A DNA stretch of 64,000 nt from Microbispora rosea subsp. aerata (GTDB lineage Bacteria; Actinomycetota; Actinomycetes; Streptosporangiales; Streptosporangiaceae), in assembly GCF_014647835.1 (NCBI RefSeq), contig NZ_BMPY01000003.1, forward strand, positions 1 through 64,000. The letters run 5' to 3'. Below, piece by piece: positions 7,874 to 16,180 of this stretch (its first letter is position 1; the number at the start of each line of letters is the position of its first letter). Under the pieces are notes generated by a model. The model searched no databases and was not told where the DNA came from. It saw only the letters and a list, made by a program, of their open reading frames with translations. Made by a program: the position numbers and the translations under genes.

Positions 7874-8476
7874 ATGCAGGACGTGGCGGTGATCGAGGAC
7901 CCGGCGGCGGCGGAGGCCTCCCTGGATCCGATACGGGCGCGGTTGCTCGCCGAGCTGGCGGAGCCGAACTCGGCGACCATGCTGGCGGCGAAGGTGGGAC
8001 TGCCGAGGCAGAAGGTGAACTATCACCTCAAGACCCTGGAGCGGCACGGCCTCGTGGAGCTGGTCGAGGAACGCCGCAAGGGCAACGTCAACGAGCGGGT
8101 GATGCGGGCGACCGCGGCGTCGTTCGTGATCTCCCCCGCCGCGCTGGCGTCCGTCGCGCCCGATCCGTCACGCTCGCCCGACCGGCTGTCGGCGCGGTGG
8201 CTGCTGGCGCTGGCCGCCCAGCTCGTACGTGACGTGGGCACGCTGATCGTCGGAGCGTCCCAGGCGCGCAAGAAGCTCGCGACGTTCGCCGTCGACGCCC
8301 GGGTGCGTTTCGCCTCGGCCGCCGACCGGGCGGCGTTCGCCGAGGAGCTGTCGGCCGCCGTGGCCGCGCTCGTGAGCAAATATCACGACGATTCGGCCGA
8401 AGGCGGGCGTGAGCACCGGCTGGTCGTCGCCGTCCATCCCGCCGTCCCCCGGACGGCCGACGCCGAGGAGAGCTGA
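7874..8476 (+). CDS. ArsR-family winged-helix transcriptional regulator
   Basis: A 200-residue regulator. The winged helix lies in the first 75 residues: LDPIRARLLAELAEP, then the recognition helix region LPRQKVNYHLKTLERHGLVEL and a wing with EERRKGNVNERV. It lacks the metal-binding ELCVCDL box of arsenic sensors, so the signal is unknown. The C-terminal 100 residues are helical and may form a dimer or ligand region. The start is uncertain: GGAGG is only 2 bases before an ATG at 7862 and 14 before the ATG at 7874, and the promoter suggests a leaderless start at 7874. The SRPBCC gene follows after 3 bases, a common pairing. Confidence 0.8.
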   Translation: MQDVAVIEDPAAAEASLDPIRARLLAELAEPNSATMLAAKVGLPRQKVNYHLKTLERHGLVELVEERRKGNVNERVMRATAASFVISPAALASVAPDPSRSPDRLSARWLLALAAQLVRDVGTLIVGASQARKKLATFAVDARVRFASAADRAAFAEELSAAVAALVSKYHDDSAEGGREHRLVVAVHPAVPRTADAEES

Positions 8477-8479
8477 GAC

Positions 8480-9235
8480 GTGCCCCACGAGTTCGAGCTG
8501 AGCAAGGAAATCGCGCTGGACGCGACACCGGAGCAGGTCTGGGAGGCGATCGCGACCGGCCCGGGGGTGGACTCCTGGTTCATGGGGCGCACGGAGATCG
8601 AGCCGGGCGAGGGCGGCCGCGGCCGGTTCACCATGTTCGGCAACACCGAGACCTCCACCGTGACCGCGTGGGAGCCGGGCAAACGGTTCGCGTACCGCGG
8701 CGACGAGGGCCCGGACGGCGCGTTCATGGCGATGGAATACCTCATCGAGGGCCGCGACGGCGGCGGCACGGTCCTGCGCCTGGTGCAGCACGGCTTCCTC
8801 GGCGACGACTGGGAGACCGAGTACGAGGCGATGGTGACGGGCTGGGACCTGTACCTGCACAAGCTCGCCCGCTATCTCACGTACTTCCGCGGGCGGCCCG
8901 TCACGGTCGTGTCCGCCGCCCTCCCCGACGCGCCGGAGCGCGAGAAGGCGTGGGTGACGATCAAGGACGCGCTGGGCCTCGCCGGCGCGGTGCGCGAGGG
9001 CGACCCCGTACGGGTCGCGGTGGACGGCCTGCCGCGGGAGGACGGCGTGGTCGACTACGCGGCCCTGCCCGACTTCCTGGGCGTGCGGACCGGCGACGGG
9101 CTCTACGGGTTCATCCACTCCGGGCCGAAGCGCGGGAACGTGGTGGTCCTCGGGCACCACATCTTCGCCGAGGGCGCCGACCAGGAGAGGGCCGAGGCCG
9201 CCTGGCGGTCCTGGCTCACCCGGCTGTTCCCCTGA
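8480..9235 (+). CDS. SRPBCC/AHSA1-like domain protein
   Basis: A 251-residue protein of the SRPBCC superfamily (Activator of Hsp90 ATPase homologue type). The fold is recognisable from EIALDATPEQVWEAIATGPG at the N-terminus, the strand region FTMFGNTETSTVTAWEPGKRFAYR, and the final helix WETEYEAMVTGWDLYLHKL. About 90 further residues form a second, less familiar domain. These proteins bind hydrophobic ligands. Being encoded directly behind an ArsR-type regulator suggests that the pair responds to one small molecule. The start is GTG at 8480, three bases after the ArsR stop. Confidence 0.8.
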   Translation: MPHEFELSKEIALDATPEQVWEAIATGPGVDSWFMGRTEIEPGEGGRGRFTMFGNTETSTVTAWEPGKRFAYRGDEGPDGAFMAMEYLIEGRDGGGTVLRLVQHGFLGDDWETEYEAMVTGWDLYLHKLARYLTYFRGRPVTVVSAALPDAPEREKAWVTIKDALGLAGAVREGDPVRVAVDGLPREDGVVDYAALPDFLGVRTGDGLYGFIHSGPKRGNVVVLGHHIFAEGADQERAEAAWRSWLTRLFP

Positions 9236-9552
9236 CCCTCCCGGCCGTCCGGCGGGGGCCCGCCCGAGGTCCCCGCCGAGCCGTACGTCCCGAGCCGGCG
9301 TCTCCCCCGCCCGGCGCGCGGGGTCCACGACGAGCTTCCGAATCGCGCGGGCGCCGAAAGCGGTCACCATAATTAAAAAACGCACAAACAGAAGTGCGAA
9401 ATTCACTGTTCCGAAACCTCGATCTCGTTGATAGCGTCGATGAGAGCGCGGTAATTCGGAGGCGCACGCCATTCATTTCGCGTGCGACGACATGATCCCG
9501 AATTACGACCACGGGTGGGCGCGTCATCGTTTCACAGGTCGAGGGGGCGATT
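9236..9552. other. Intergenic region with an unusually AT-rich core
   Basis: About 315 bases. The first 100 are ordinary GC-rich spacer. From about 9368 to 9500 the sequence becomes AT-rich, including a run of A residues near 9373-9380. This part probably carries the promoter of the ThiF gene. I see no clear consensus -35/-10 pair and no gene. Confidence 0.4.
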
Positions 9553-10350
9553 GTGACTGCCGGCACCATTTACGAACGCAACTGGTTACTCGTGGATCCG
9601 CAGACACAGCGACGGCTGGACCGCACGGTCGTGTTCGCCGCGGGTGTCGGCGGGGCCAGCCACACGGTGCAGCTCGCCTGCCGGACGGGAGTCGGCCGCT
9701 TCATCGTCGCCGACCACGACTCGGTGGAGCTGTCGAACCTCAACCGCCAGGGGTACGGCGTCGAGCACATCGGCCGCAACAAGGCACGGGCCCTGGCCGA
9801 CTCGGTGCGGTCGATCCGCCCGGACGCCGAAATCGAGGTCATCGACCGCGCCATCGACGAGAGCAATTTCCGCGATCCGATGCTGCGCGCCGACGTGGTC
9901 GTCAACTCTGTCGACTTCCACGAGCCCGCGTTTTTGCGGCTGAATCGCGAAGCGCAGGCGGCGGGCAAACTCGTGCTGCTGCCGCTGCACCTCGGGTGGA
10001 CGGGCGTATCCATGGTTTTCACCCCGCAGTCGCAGACGCTCGACGAATTCCTCGGCCTCCCGCCCGAATACGATCCGCAGGACGTGGCGACCACGCTTGT
10101 CCGGCGGGTCGTGGCCCAGCTGCCGCCCGCGACGCGGCACGCTCTGACCGAGCTGGTCGAGCGGTTCGCCGCCCGCGACGACGACTGGCCCGGGGACCCG
10201 CAGCTCGGCCCCGCCGTGTACGCCACGGCGGCGCTGAGCGTCGCGGCGATGGTCGCCTGGATCTCCGGGCGCCCGATGCGGACGGTTCCCGACATCGTCC
10301 ACGCCGACCTCACGAGCAGCTGCACCACCGACCTCCTGGTGGCGCGGTGA
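9553..10350 (+). CDS. ThiF/MoeB/HesA-family E1-like adenylyltransferase
   Basis: A 265-residue E1-like enzyme that would adenylate the C-terminus of a small protein or peptide. The Rossmann nucleotide site is AAGVGGASHTVQLACRTGVG (about 29-48), followed by the acidic ADHDSVELSNLNRQ segment with the catalytic Arg/Asn, and GRNKARALADS. The zinc-binding CxxC pairs of MoeB are absent, and no obvious catalytic Cys is placed as in ubiquitin E1s; the only late Cys is in TSSCTT near the end. The start is the GTG at 9553 after GAGGGGG. It overlaps the next gene by GTGA. No ubiquitin-like or JAB protein is nearby, so the target is unknown. Confidence 0.8.
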   Translation: MTAGTIYERNWLLVDPQTQRRLDRTVVFAAGVGGASHTVQLACRTGVGRFIVADHDSVELSNLNRQGYGVEHIGRNKARALADSVRSIRPDAEIEVIDRAIDESNFRDPMLRADVVVNSVDFHEPAFLRLNREAQAAGKLVLLPLHLGWTGVSMVFTPQSQTLDEFLGLPPEYDPQDVATTLVRRVVAQLPPATRHALTELVERFAARDDDWPGDPQLGPAVYATAALSVAAMVAWISGRPMRTVPDIVHADLTSSCTTDLLVAR

Positions 10351-11120
10351 CGACGGCCCACCAGCGGCTCGCCGAGCGCTCCACGCAACCCCGCCGCGTC
10401 ACCTGGCGGGACCTCGACGCCGATCCCGTGCTGCTGACGGCCCTCGTGGACGCCTACCGGACCGTGTTCGGCGGGGCAGAGTGGCGCGAGTGGTCCCGCT
10501 GCACGCATCCCGACTGCCTGCGGCAGTACAGCAAAGACGAGTCGCTGCAACTGGCGGTGTGCGCGTGCGGGCGCGCGGGCACGCTGGTGCCGTTCCATCC
10601 CGAGCACGAAGTGATCCGCCGCCTGCGCCGGCACCTCGCGGATCCGGTGCAGAGCGCCTGCTACCTCTGGGCGGACCGGCCGGACTCCGTCGGCGCGTTC
10701 TGCTGGGGATATCGGACATCGGTGTCCGAGCTGGCCGAGGAGTTCGCGACCGACGACGACAGCGCGGCGGACATCTCCGCGCACATCGCCGAGCACCTGG
10801 GCCGCCACCCGGGCGACGCCGCCCCCGACCCGGCGCGTACGCGGGTGTGCCGCTTCGCGGAGGGCGGAGTCACCCTGCCGCTGCGCAACACCGGGCTGAC
10901 GTGGGCGATGTTCGACCGGCTGCTGGCCTGGGCCGACGAGACGCGCACGTCGGCGGTCGTCGCGCGGACCTCCGGCCGGTCGCCCATGTATCGCATATGC
11001 GGCGAGCGCCTCGGCATGCGGATCGTGTACCACTACCGCCACGCGGCCGACGACCGGGTGATCCTCGCCGGAACGGCGGCCGAGATGCGGCGCAGGCTGG
11101 AGTCCCGGCCGACCCGATGA
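10347..11120 (+). CDS. Cys-rich hypothetical protein coupled to the E1-like gene
   Basis: A 257-residue protein that I do not recognise with confidence. A Cys cluster near residues 51-73 (CTHPDC, then CACG) looks like a small zinc site. The second half (TLPLRNTGLTWAMFDRLLAW, then RICGERLGMRIVYHYR and VILAGTAAEM) has the flavour of a GNAT-like or acyltransferase-type fold, seen only as a resemblance. It starts at a GTG overlapping the ThiF stop (GTGA), so translation is coupled and the two probably act together. A strong hairpin follows 26 bases after its stop. Confidence 0.65.
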   Translation: MTTAHQRLAERSTQPRRVTWRDLDADPVLLTALVDAYRTVFGGAEWREWSRCTHPDCLRQYSKDESLQLAVCACGRAGTLVPFHPEHEVIRRLRRHLADPVQSACYLWADRPDSVGAFCWGYRTSVSELAEEFATDDDSAADISAHIAEHLGRHPGDAAPDPARTRVCRFAEGGVTLPLRNTGLTWAMFDRLLAWADETRTSAVVARTSGRSPMYRICGERLGMRIVYHYRHAADDRVILAGTAAEMRRRLESRPTR

Positions 11121-11146
11121 CGGCTCCCTGACGGCAGACCCGACCC

Positions 11147-11183
11147 GGAAGGCCAGGTCCGCGGATCGCGGACCTGGCCTTCC
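11147..11183. terminator. Perfect 17-bp hairpin terminator
   Basis: GGAAGGCCAGGTCCGCG pairs perfectly with its complement across a 3-base loop (GAT). It separates the rightward ThiF unit from the leftward biosynthetic cluster and can stop transcripts from both sides. Confidence 0.8.
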
Positions 11184-11230
11184 GACGTGGGCCGGGTGAG
11201 GCCGCCGGCCGCCGCCCGGTCACCCGGTGA

Positions 11231-12460
11231 TCACGCGGTGTTCAGCAGTTCTTCGAGGGCGGTGGCGGCGGCCGTCGCGCCTCCGGCGGCGCGGAGCCGG
11301 GCGCCGGCCCGCTCGGCCCGCGGCTTGCACGCGATCGCGGCGCGTACGGCCTGGCGGAGGCGGGCGGGGTTCAGCCGGGAGACCGGCAGCCTGGTTCCCG
11401 CACCGGCCTCGGTGACGCGCCGGGCGACTTCGAGCTGGTCTCTGCCGAACGGGACGATGCACACCGGCACGCCGTTGAGCAGCGACTTCTGGGTGATCCC
11501 CATGCCGCCGTGGCACACCACGGCCGCCGCCCGCCGCAGCACCACACTGTGCGGGACGAACCGTTCGAGGTGGACGTTGGCCGGCCGGCGGAACCCGCCG
11601 GGGTCCAGGGACGCGGTGGTGACCACCACGTCGTACGGCTCGCTCTCCAGGGCGTCGAGCGCGGTCTGGATGAGCTTGCCGTCGTCCTGGAACACCGTCG
11701 AGATGGTGACGAGCACGACGGGCCGCTTCATGCGCGCCAGCCAGTCAGGCTCGGACTCCCCCGCCGAGGGGTCCCAGTCGGCGGGGCCGACCATGCGCAC
11801 CGACGGAGGCAGGTGCGTACGCGGGTATTCCAGCGGCTCGGCGGTGTAGCTGAGCACCAGGGGAGCCAGCATGTACAGGTCGGGGACGTGCTTGACCGGC
11901 CGCAGGCCGAACTCGCGGCGCAGCTCGTTGATCGGGGGCAGCGCCATGTCGAAGATCGGCAGGGCCGACTTGGCGAGGATAGCGTCCCGCAGCCGGGCCG
12001 GCAGGCTGCGGGAGGGTTTCAGGCCGAGGCCGAACGGCGGCGCGTCCGGGGTGGTCAGCGGCAGCAGGAAGGTGGCGGCCTGCGCCCAGGGGACGCCGGA
12101 CGCCTGCACCGCCGCGGCGGCGCCCCAGCAGTTGTTGTCCACCAGGATCACGTCGGGGGGCGTGTCCTTCATGGCCCGCTTGATGTCGTCGACCTCGTGC
12201 CGGGCGCGGTCGACGAACATGGCCACCGATCGGCGCATGGCGCCGACCGGGGTGCGGGCCTTCCAGGTGTCGTCCGGGCGCGCCTCGATCTCGGGGGCGA
12301 TCGCCTCGGCCTCGAAGCCGAGCCCCCGCAGGGTGGGCAGGCTCTCCCGCTCGGCCCAGACGACGACCTCGTGGCCGCGGCGGCGCAGCTCCTCCAGGGT
12401 GGGGATCAGCGGGTACAGGTGGCCGCTGCCGGGCGCGGTGTAGGCCAGGAAACGACTCAT
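11231..12460 (-). CDS. GT1/MGT-type glycosyltransferase
   Basis: A 409-residue GT-B glycosyltransferase of the macrolide/UDP-glycosyltransferase type, which moves a sugar from a nucleotide sugar onto a small hydrophobic acceptor. The N-terminal half starts AYTAPGSGHLYPLIPTLEELRRRGHEV, with the typical acceptor-side glycine and histidine. The C-terminal nucleotide-sugar motif is FVPHSVVLRRAAAVVCHGGMGITQKSLLNGVPVCIVP at about 325-360 (shorter parts: CHGGMG and GVPVCIVPFGRDQ). It is the last gene of the leftward cluster, 4 bases after the ligase stop, and probably decorates the cluster's product, either as a late step or for self-resistance. Confidence 0.85.
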   Translation of the reverse strand: MSRFLAYTAPGSGHLYPLIPTLEELRRRGHEVVVWAERESLPTLRGLGFEAEAIAPEIEARPDDTWKARTPVGAMRRSVAMFVDRARHEVDDIKRAMKDTPPDVILVDNNCWGAAAAVQASGVPWAQAATFLLPLTTPDAPPFGLGLKPSRSLPARLRDAILAKSALPIFDMALPPINELRREFGLRPVKHVPDLYMLAPLVLSYTAEPLEYPRTHLPPSVRMVGPADWDPSAGESEPDWLARMKRPVVLVTISTVFQDDGKLIQTALDALESEPYDVVVTTASLDPGGFRRPANVHLERFVPHSVVLRRAAAVVCHGGMGITQKSLLNGVPVCIVPFGRDQLEVARRVTEAGAGTRLPVSRLNPARLRQAVRAAIACKPRAERAGARLRAAGGATAAATALEELLNTA

Positions 12461-12464
12461 GTCC

Positions 12465-14159
12465 TTATGTCCAGCGTCCGATGCCGACGGCCTGCGCGCC
12501 GTCGAGCAACTGCTCGCGAAGTTGGACCCGGCGGATCTTCCAGGTGCCGGTCCGCGGGAAGTCCTCCCAGCGGATCTGAATCGGCTCGGCCAGCCGCGGC
12601 AGGTCCGCGGTGGCCGCCGCCCAGGCGCGCTGGTCGAGCGGGACGTCTCCCTCGGTGCTGAGCACGGGGACGGGCAGGCCGCCCGCCACGGGCAGGATCA
12701 CGACTTCGGTGGTCTGCGGCAGCCTGTCGAGCAGGACGTCTTCCAGCTCGATGGCGCTGCCTCCCGGAATGCGGTCGATCTCCCTGTCGACCAGGCGGAC
12801 CGCGCCCCACCGGTTGATCACACCGAGGTCGCCGGTGTTCCACCAGTTGCCGTTGCGCTTGAGGTCGTGCCGGTGCTGCTCGCCGACGTACGCCAGGCAG
12901 CGGCCGGGCTGGGAGATCTCGATCAGGCCGACCTCCCCGCGCCGTACGGGCCGGCCCGTGGCGGGGTCGACGGCGCGGATCTTGGCGACGGACGGGAGGG
13001 GCCAGCCGAGCACCTGGGTCGGCGGCGGCCGCAGACCGGACCGCTTGACCGAGCCGCGCAGGTAGGGACGGATCACCAGGGCGCCGTTCTCGCTCTGGCT
13101 CCAGGACTGGACCCAGATCGGGACCCGCCGGTCGGTCGCGGCGAGGAACGTGCGGATCGTGCGGGTGTGGATCGCGTCGAAGGAGTTGATGAACAGCCGC
13201 ACGTTGCCGAACGGCCTGGCCGGGTCGCGGGCCAGCTTCTCCCAGTACAGGTAGATGTTGGGCAGGGTCTCGACGACGGTCGGCCGGTGCCGCAGCAGCA
13301 GGTCCCTGACCACCGGCGACTTGGGGTCCGACACCATGAGCATGCGCGGGGCGACGGTGGCCATGGCGGGCAGGCCGGTGGTCATGCGCTGGTGGCAGAA
13401 CGGGTCGCAGTAGAGCATGACGTCCTTGGTGCGCAGCCCGAACTTGGGCCAGCGCTCCGCCTCGACCAGGGCCAGCGAGTACGCCGAGTCCGCCGAATGC
13501 ATGACCAGCTTGGGGATGCCGGTCGTGCCGGACGTGTGGGTGATCACCATGGGCTCGTTCGGCGGCCGCAGCGCCGGGGCGACGGGCGGGGCGCCCTTCA
13601 GGGAGGAGAGCTGGACGAGGTCGGGCCGCTCGTCGTAGGCGTCGACGCAGATCGTCATTTTGGTCAGCTCGGCGACGACGTCCGGGCCGACCTCGCAGCT
13701 TTCGACGTGGGCGCGGTCGGTGATGAGGAAGGGCCGCTCCAGGCGGGTCAGCAGCGCGCGGGCGGCCTCGGGGCCGAACGTGCCCGACAGCATCGCCGGC
13801 ACCGCGCCGATGCGCGCGGCGGCGCAGCCGAGCAGGGCGACGTCGAGGTGGTTGGCCTTCATGATGGCGACGCGGTCCCACGTCCGGACGCCCGCCGCGT
13901 GCAGCCAGGCCGCCGCCTCGTCCACCAGGGCGGCCCATTCGGCGTACGTGCGCTCGACGGGCCCGTCGGGGTCGATGTCACAGGGCCGGTCCACGATGAC
14001 CAGCTCGGTGGGGTTGCGCTTGGCCGCGGCCTGCCAGACCTCCCCCATGTGCCCGGTGACCGGCACACGGGAGAAGGGGGTGAACCGCTTGCGGTAGCGG
14101 GTGGGCGCGTAGTCGGTCAGGAAGCGGGGGATGGTGGGACGCTCGGGGGCCGAGGTCAT
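12465..14159 (-). CDS. Acyl-CoA synthetase/acyl-AMP ligase (ANL superfamily)
   Basis: A 564-residue adenylate-forming enzyme that activates a carboxylic acid with ATP. Motifs: P-loop-like ITHTSGTTGIPKLVMH (about 190-205), the WWNTGDLG hinge-side motif, DREIDRIPGG near the hinge, and the C-terminal catalytic lysine in GTWKIRRVQL. There is no carrier domain at the end, so the acyl group probably goes to CoA or to a separate carrier not seen here. The ATG at 14159 has GGAGAG upstream. It is placed to supply the activated fatty acid for the dehydrogenase, reductase and aminotransferase encoded behind it. Confidence 0.85.
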   Translation of the reverse strand: MTSAPERPTIPRFLTDYAPTRYRKRFTPFSRVPVTGHMGEVWQAAAKRNPTELVIVDRPCDIDPDGPVERTYAEWAALVDEAAAWLHAAGVRTWDRVAIMKANHLDVALLGCAAARIGAVPAMLSGTFGPEAARALLTRLERPFLITDRAHVESCEVGPDVVAELTKMTICVDAYDERPDLVQLSSLKGAPPVAPALRPPNEPMVITHTSGTTGIPKLVMHSADSAYSLALVEAERWPKFGLRTKDVMLYCDPFCHQRMTTGLPAMATVAPRMLMVSDPKSPVVRDLLLRHRPTVVETLPNIYLYWEKLARDPARPFGNVRLFINSFDAIHTRTIRTFLAATDRRVPIWVQSWSQSENGALVIRPYLRGSVKRSGLRPPPTQVLGWPLPSVAKIRAVDPATGRPVRRGEVGLIEISQPGRCLAYVGEQHRHDLKRNGNWWNTGDLGVINRWGAVRLVDREIDRIPGGSAIELEDVLLDRLPQTTEVVILPVAGGLPVPVLSTEGDVPLDQRAWAAATADLPRLAEPIQIRWEDFPRTGTWKIRRVQLREQLLDGAQAVGIGRWT

Positions 14160-14286
14160 GGTCTCTCCAAGTAAGCGTCGGGCTGCTTGGCGGGCGCCGC
14201 CGCGGGGCACGGCCTGAAGGCCGGACGGCGGCGCGTTTCCCGGGGCCGCGCGGTGACGGGGCGACCCCGGTGGGGAAGGGGATCGC

Positions 14287-15678
14287 TCATCTCCTTTCGA
14301 CGTCGGCCCGCTCGGCCGTGTCCGTCTCGATCCCGGCCTGGGCCTGGTGGAAGTCGCGGCGCCTGATGAGCGCGAATCCGAACACCGCGCCCACGATCCC
14401 GATCCATCCGGCGACGTCCATCACCGCGTTGACCCCCTCGATGGGCCCCGCCGTTCCGGCCTTCGCCAGAGCCGCGATGCCCAGGGCCACGCCGCCCTGC
14501 TGGAAGGTCTCGCTGACGCCCGAGGACATCCCGGCCCGCGACAGCGGGACCAGGTCGACCGCGGTTGCGGCGCGTGCCGGGTTGAACATGCCCATGCCGA
14601 GCCCGGCGAGCAGCATGCCGGGCAGCAGCGCGGTCCACGGGGAGCCCGCCTCCACGCCGGTCAGCAGGAATCCCACGCCGACGGCGAGGCAGCCGCCGCC
14701 GATCAGCAGCGCCGCCGGGATCTGGGCGGCGAAGGTGCCCGCCACCGCGGCGGCGACGAACACCACCAGGGTGAACGGCATGAAGCGCAGGCCGGTCTCG
14801 AACGAGGTGTGGTGCAGGGTGTTCTGCAGGTAGAGCACCATGAACAGCAGGGCCACGTAGACGGCGGCGTTCACGGCCACGGTGGCGAGCGACAGACCGG
14901 CGAACGACCGGTTGCGGAACAGCGTCAGGTCGAGCATCGGGTCGGGGATCGCCCGCTCCACCAGCACGAAGGCGACCAGCAGGACCGCCGAGCCGGCCAG
15001 CAGCGTCACGATGAGCACGCTCCCCCAGCCCGCCTCGGCGCCGCGCATGAGCGCGAACACCAGCATGGCCAGCGACGAGGACAGCAGCACGGCCCCGAGC
15101 CAGTCGATCCGGCCGCCCTCGGCGCGCGACTCCTCGGCCCGCGTCAGCATGACCACGGCGACGGCCAGGCCGATGGGCACGTTCAGCAGGAACACCCAGC
15201 GCCAGCTGATCTCCGTCAGCGCGCCGCCGATCAGCGGGCCGAGGGCGACGGCGAGCCCGGTGACGCCGCCGGAGATCCCGAAGGCGATGCCGCGCTCCCG
15301 GCCCTCGAAGGCGTTCGCGATCAGCGCGGGCGCGACGGCGTACATCACCGCGCCGCCGACCCCCTGGAACGCGCGGGCCACGTTCAGCATGAGCGGGAAG
15401 ACGGCCAGGCCGCACAGCAGGGACGCGACGGTGAACAACGCCAGCCCGGCGACGAAGATCCTGCGCCTGCCGAGCCGGTCGGCCAGCGACCCGGCGGTCA
15501 GCAGGAACGCGGCCAGGGTGAGCGCGTAGGCGTCGATCACCCAGGCGAGGTCGAAGAAGGTGGCGTGCAACGTCCGCTGGATGTCGGGGAGCGCCACGTT
15601 GACCACGGTGACGTCCAGCAGCAGCATGAACGTCGCCATCGACACCGCGCCGAGCATCCACCACTTGTTCGGTCTCAT
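14287..15678 (-). CDS. MFS drug/proton antiporter, DHA2 (EmrB/QacA) type
   Basis: A 463-residue integral membrane protein with the 14-helix DHA2 layout. Motif A appears as GSLADRLGRRRIFV after helix 2, and motif C of antiporters as SGGVTGLAVALGPLIGGAL in helix 5. The first helix contains LLLDVTVVNVALPDI, typical of EmrB/QacA exporters. It lies inside the biosynthetic cluster and probably exports the product. The start is ATG at 15678. Confidence 0.88.
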   Translation of the reverse strand: MRPNKWWMLGAVSMATFMLLLDVTVVNVALPDIQRTLHATFFDLAWVIDAYALTLAAFLLTAGSLADRLGRRRIFVAGLALFTVASLLCGLAVFPLMLNVARAFQGVGGAVMYAVAPALIANAFEGRERGIAFGISGGVTGLAVALGPLIGGALTEISWRWVFLLNVPIGLAVAVVMLTRAEESRAEGGRIDWLGAVLLSSSLAMLVFALMRGAEAGWGSVLIVTLLAGSAVLLVAFVLVERAIPDPMLDLTLFRNRSFAGLSLATVAVNAAVYVALLFMVLYLQNTLHHTSFETGLRFMPFTLVVFVAAAVAGTFAAQIPAALLIGGGCLAVGVGFLLTGVEAGSPWTALLPGMLLAGLGMGMFNPARAATAVDLVPLSRAGMSSGVSETFQQGGVALGIAALAKAGTAGPIEGVNAVMDVAGWIGIVGAVFGFALIRRRDFHQAQAGIETDTAERADVERR

Positions 15679-15715
15679 GGCGTCGCCCCCGGGCGGGACC
15701 GCTGCGGCGGCATCG

Positions 15716-16180
15716 TCACCCTCCCACCCCGGCCGGAACGTGGTAGGTGGTCGCCTCGCCGGTGAGACCCGTCAGGATGCGCTGGAGGTTCTCCACCAGG
15801 GTGCGCTCGGCGATCGGGTCGATGATCGGGGCCAGGCTCGGCATGCCCAGGTCGAACTCCGCGTAGAACCCGATCGTGACGTCCCCGTCGCGCTGCTCGA
15901 CCTTCCAGTGGCCGTCGAAGCGCTCGAAGTCGCCCTCCGTCTGGGTGAACGTGATGGTGCGCTCGACCGGGTCGATGACGTCGCGCTCCGACCAGCGCAG
16001 GATCCCGTTGCGGAAGTTCACCGACCAGTCCGAGTCGAGGACGCCGCCGTCGGCCCGGCGCACGTGGACCTCGCGTACGGCTTCGGTGAAGTCGGGATAG
16101 CGCTCGAAGTCCGCCAGCGTCGCGAAGACTGCGTCGGCGTCGGCGGCAGGGACGAGGGCTTCCAGGGTGACCTGTCGCAT
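15716..16180 (-). CDS. SRPBCC/aromatase-cyclase-like protein
   Basis: A 154-residue single SRPBCC domain similar to polyketide cyclases and COQ10-type lipid-binding proteins. Recognisable parts are the opening [19 protein letters not shown], the strand [19 protein letters not shown] and the C-terminal helix [15 protein letters not shown]. Its start codon overlaps the aminotransferase stop (TGATG), so it is translationally coupled. Because no polyketide synthase is present, it more likely binds or carries a hydrophobic intermediate than folds a polyketide. That point is inference. Confidence 0.75.
   Translation of the reverse strand: MRQVTLEALVPAADADAVFATLADFERYPDFTEAVREVHVRRADGGVLDSDWSVNFRNGILRWSERDVIDPVERTITFTQTEGDFERFDGHWKVEQRDGDVTIGFYAEFDLGMPSLAPIIDPIAERTLVENLQRILTGLTGEATTYHVPAGVGG

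Noticed and set aside
12459-14174. A 571-codon plus-strand frame opposite the acyl-AMP ligase
   Set aside because: Its translation has no recognisable motif, whereas the minus strand carries all ligase motifs.
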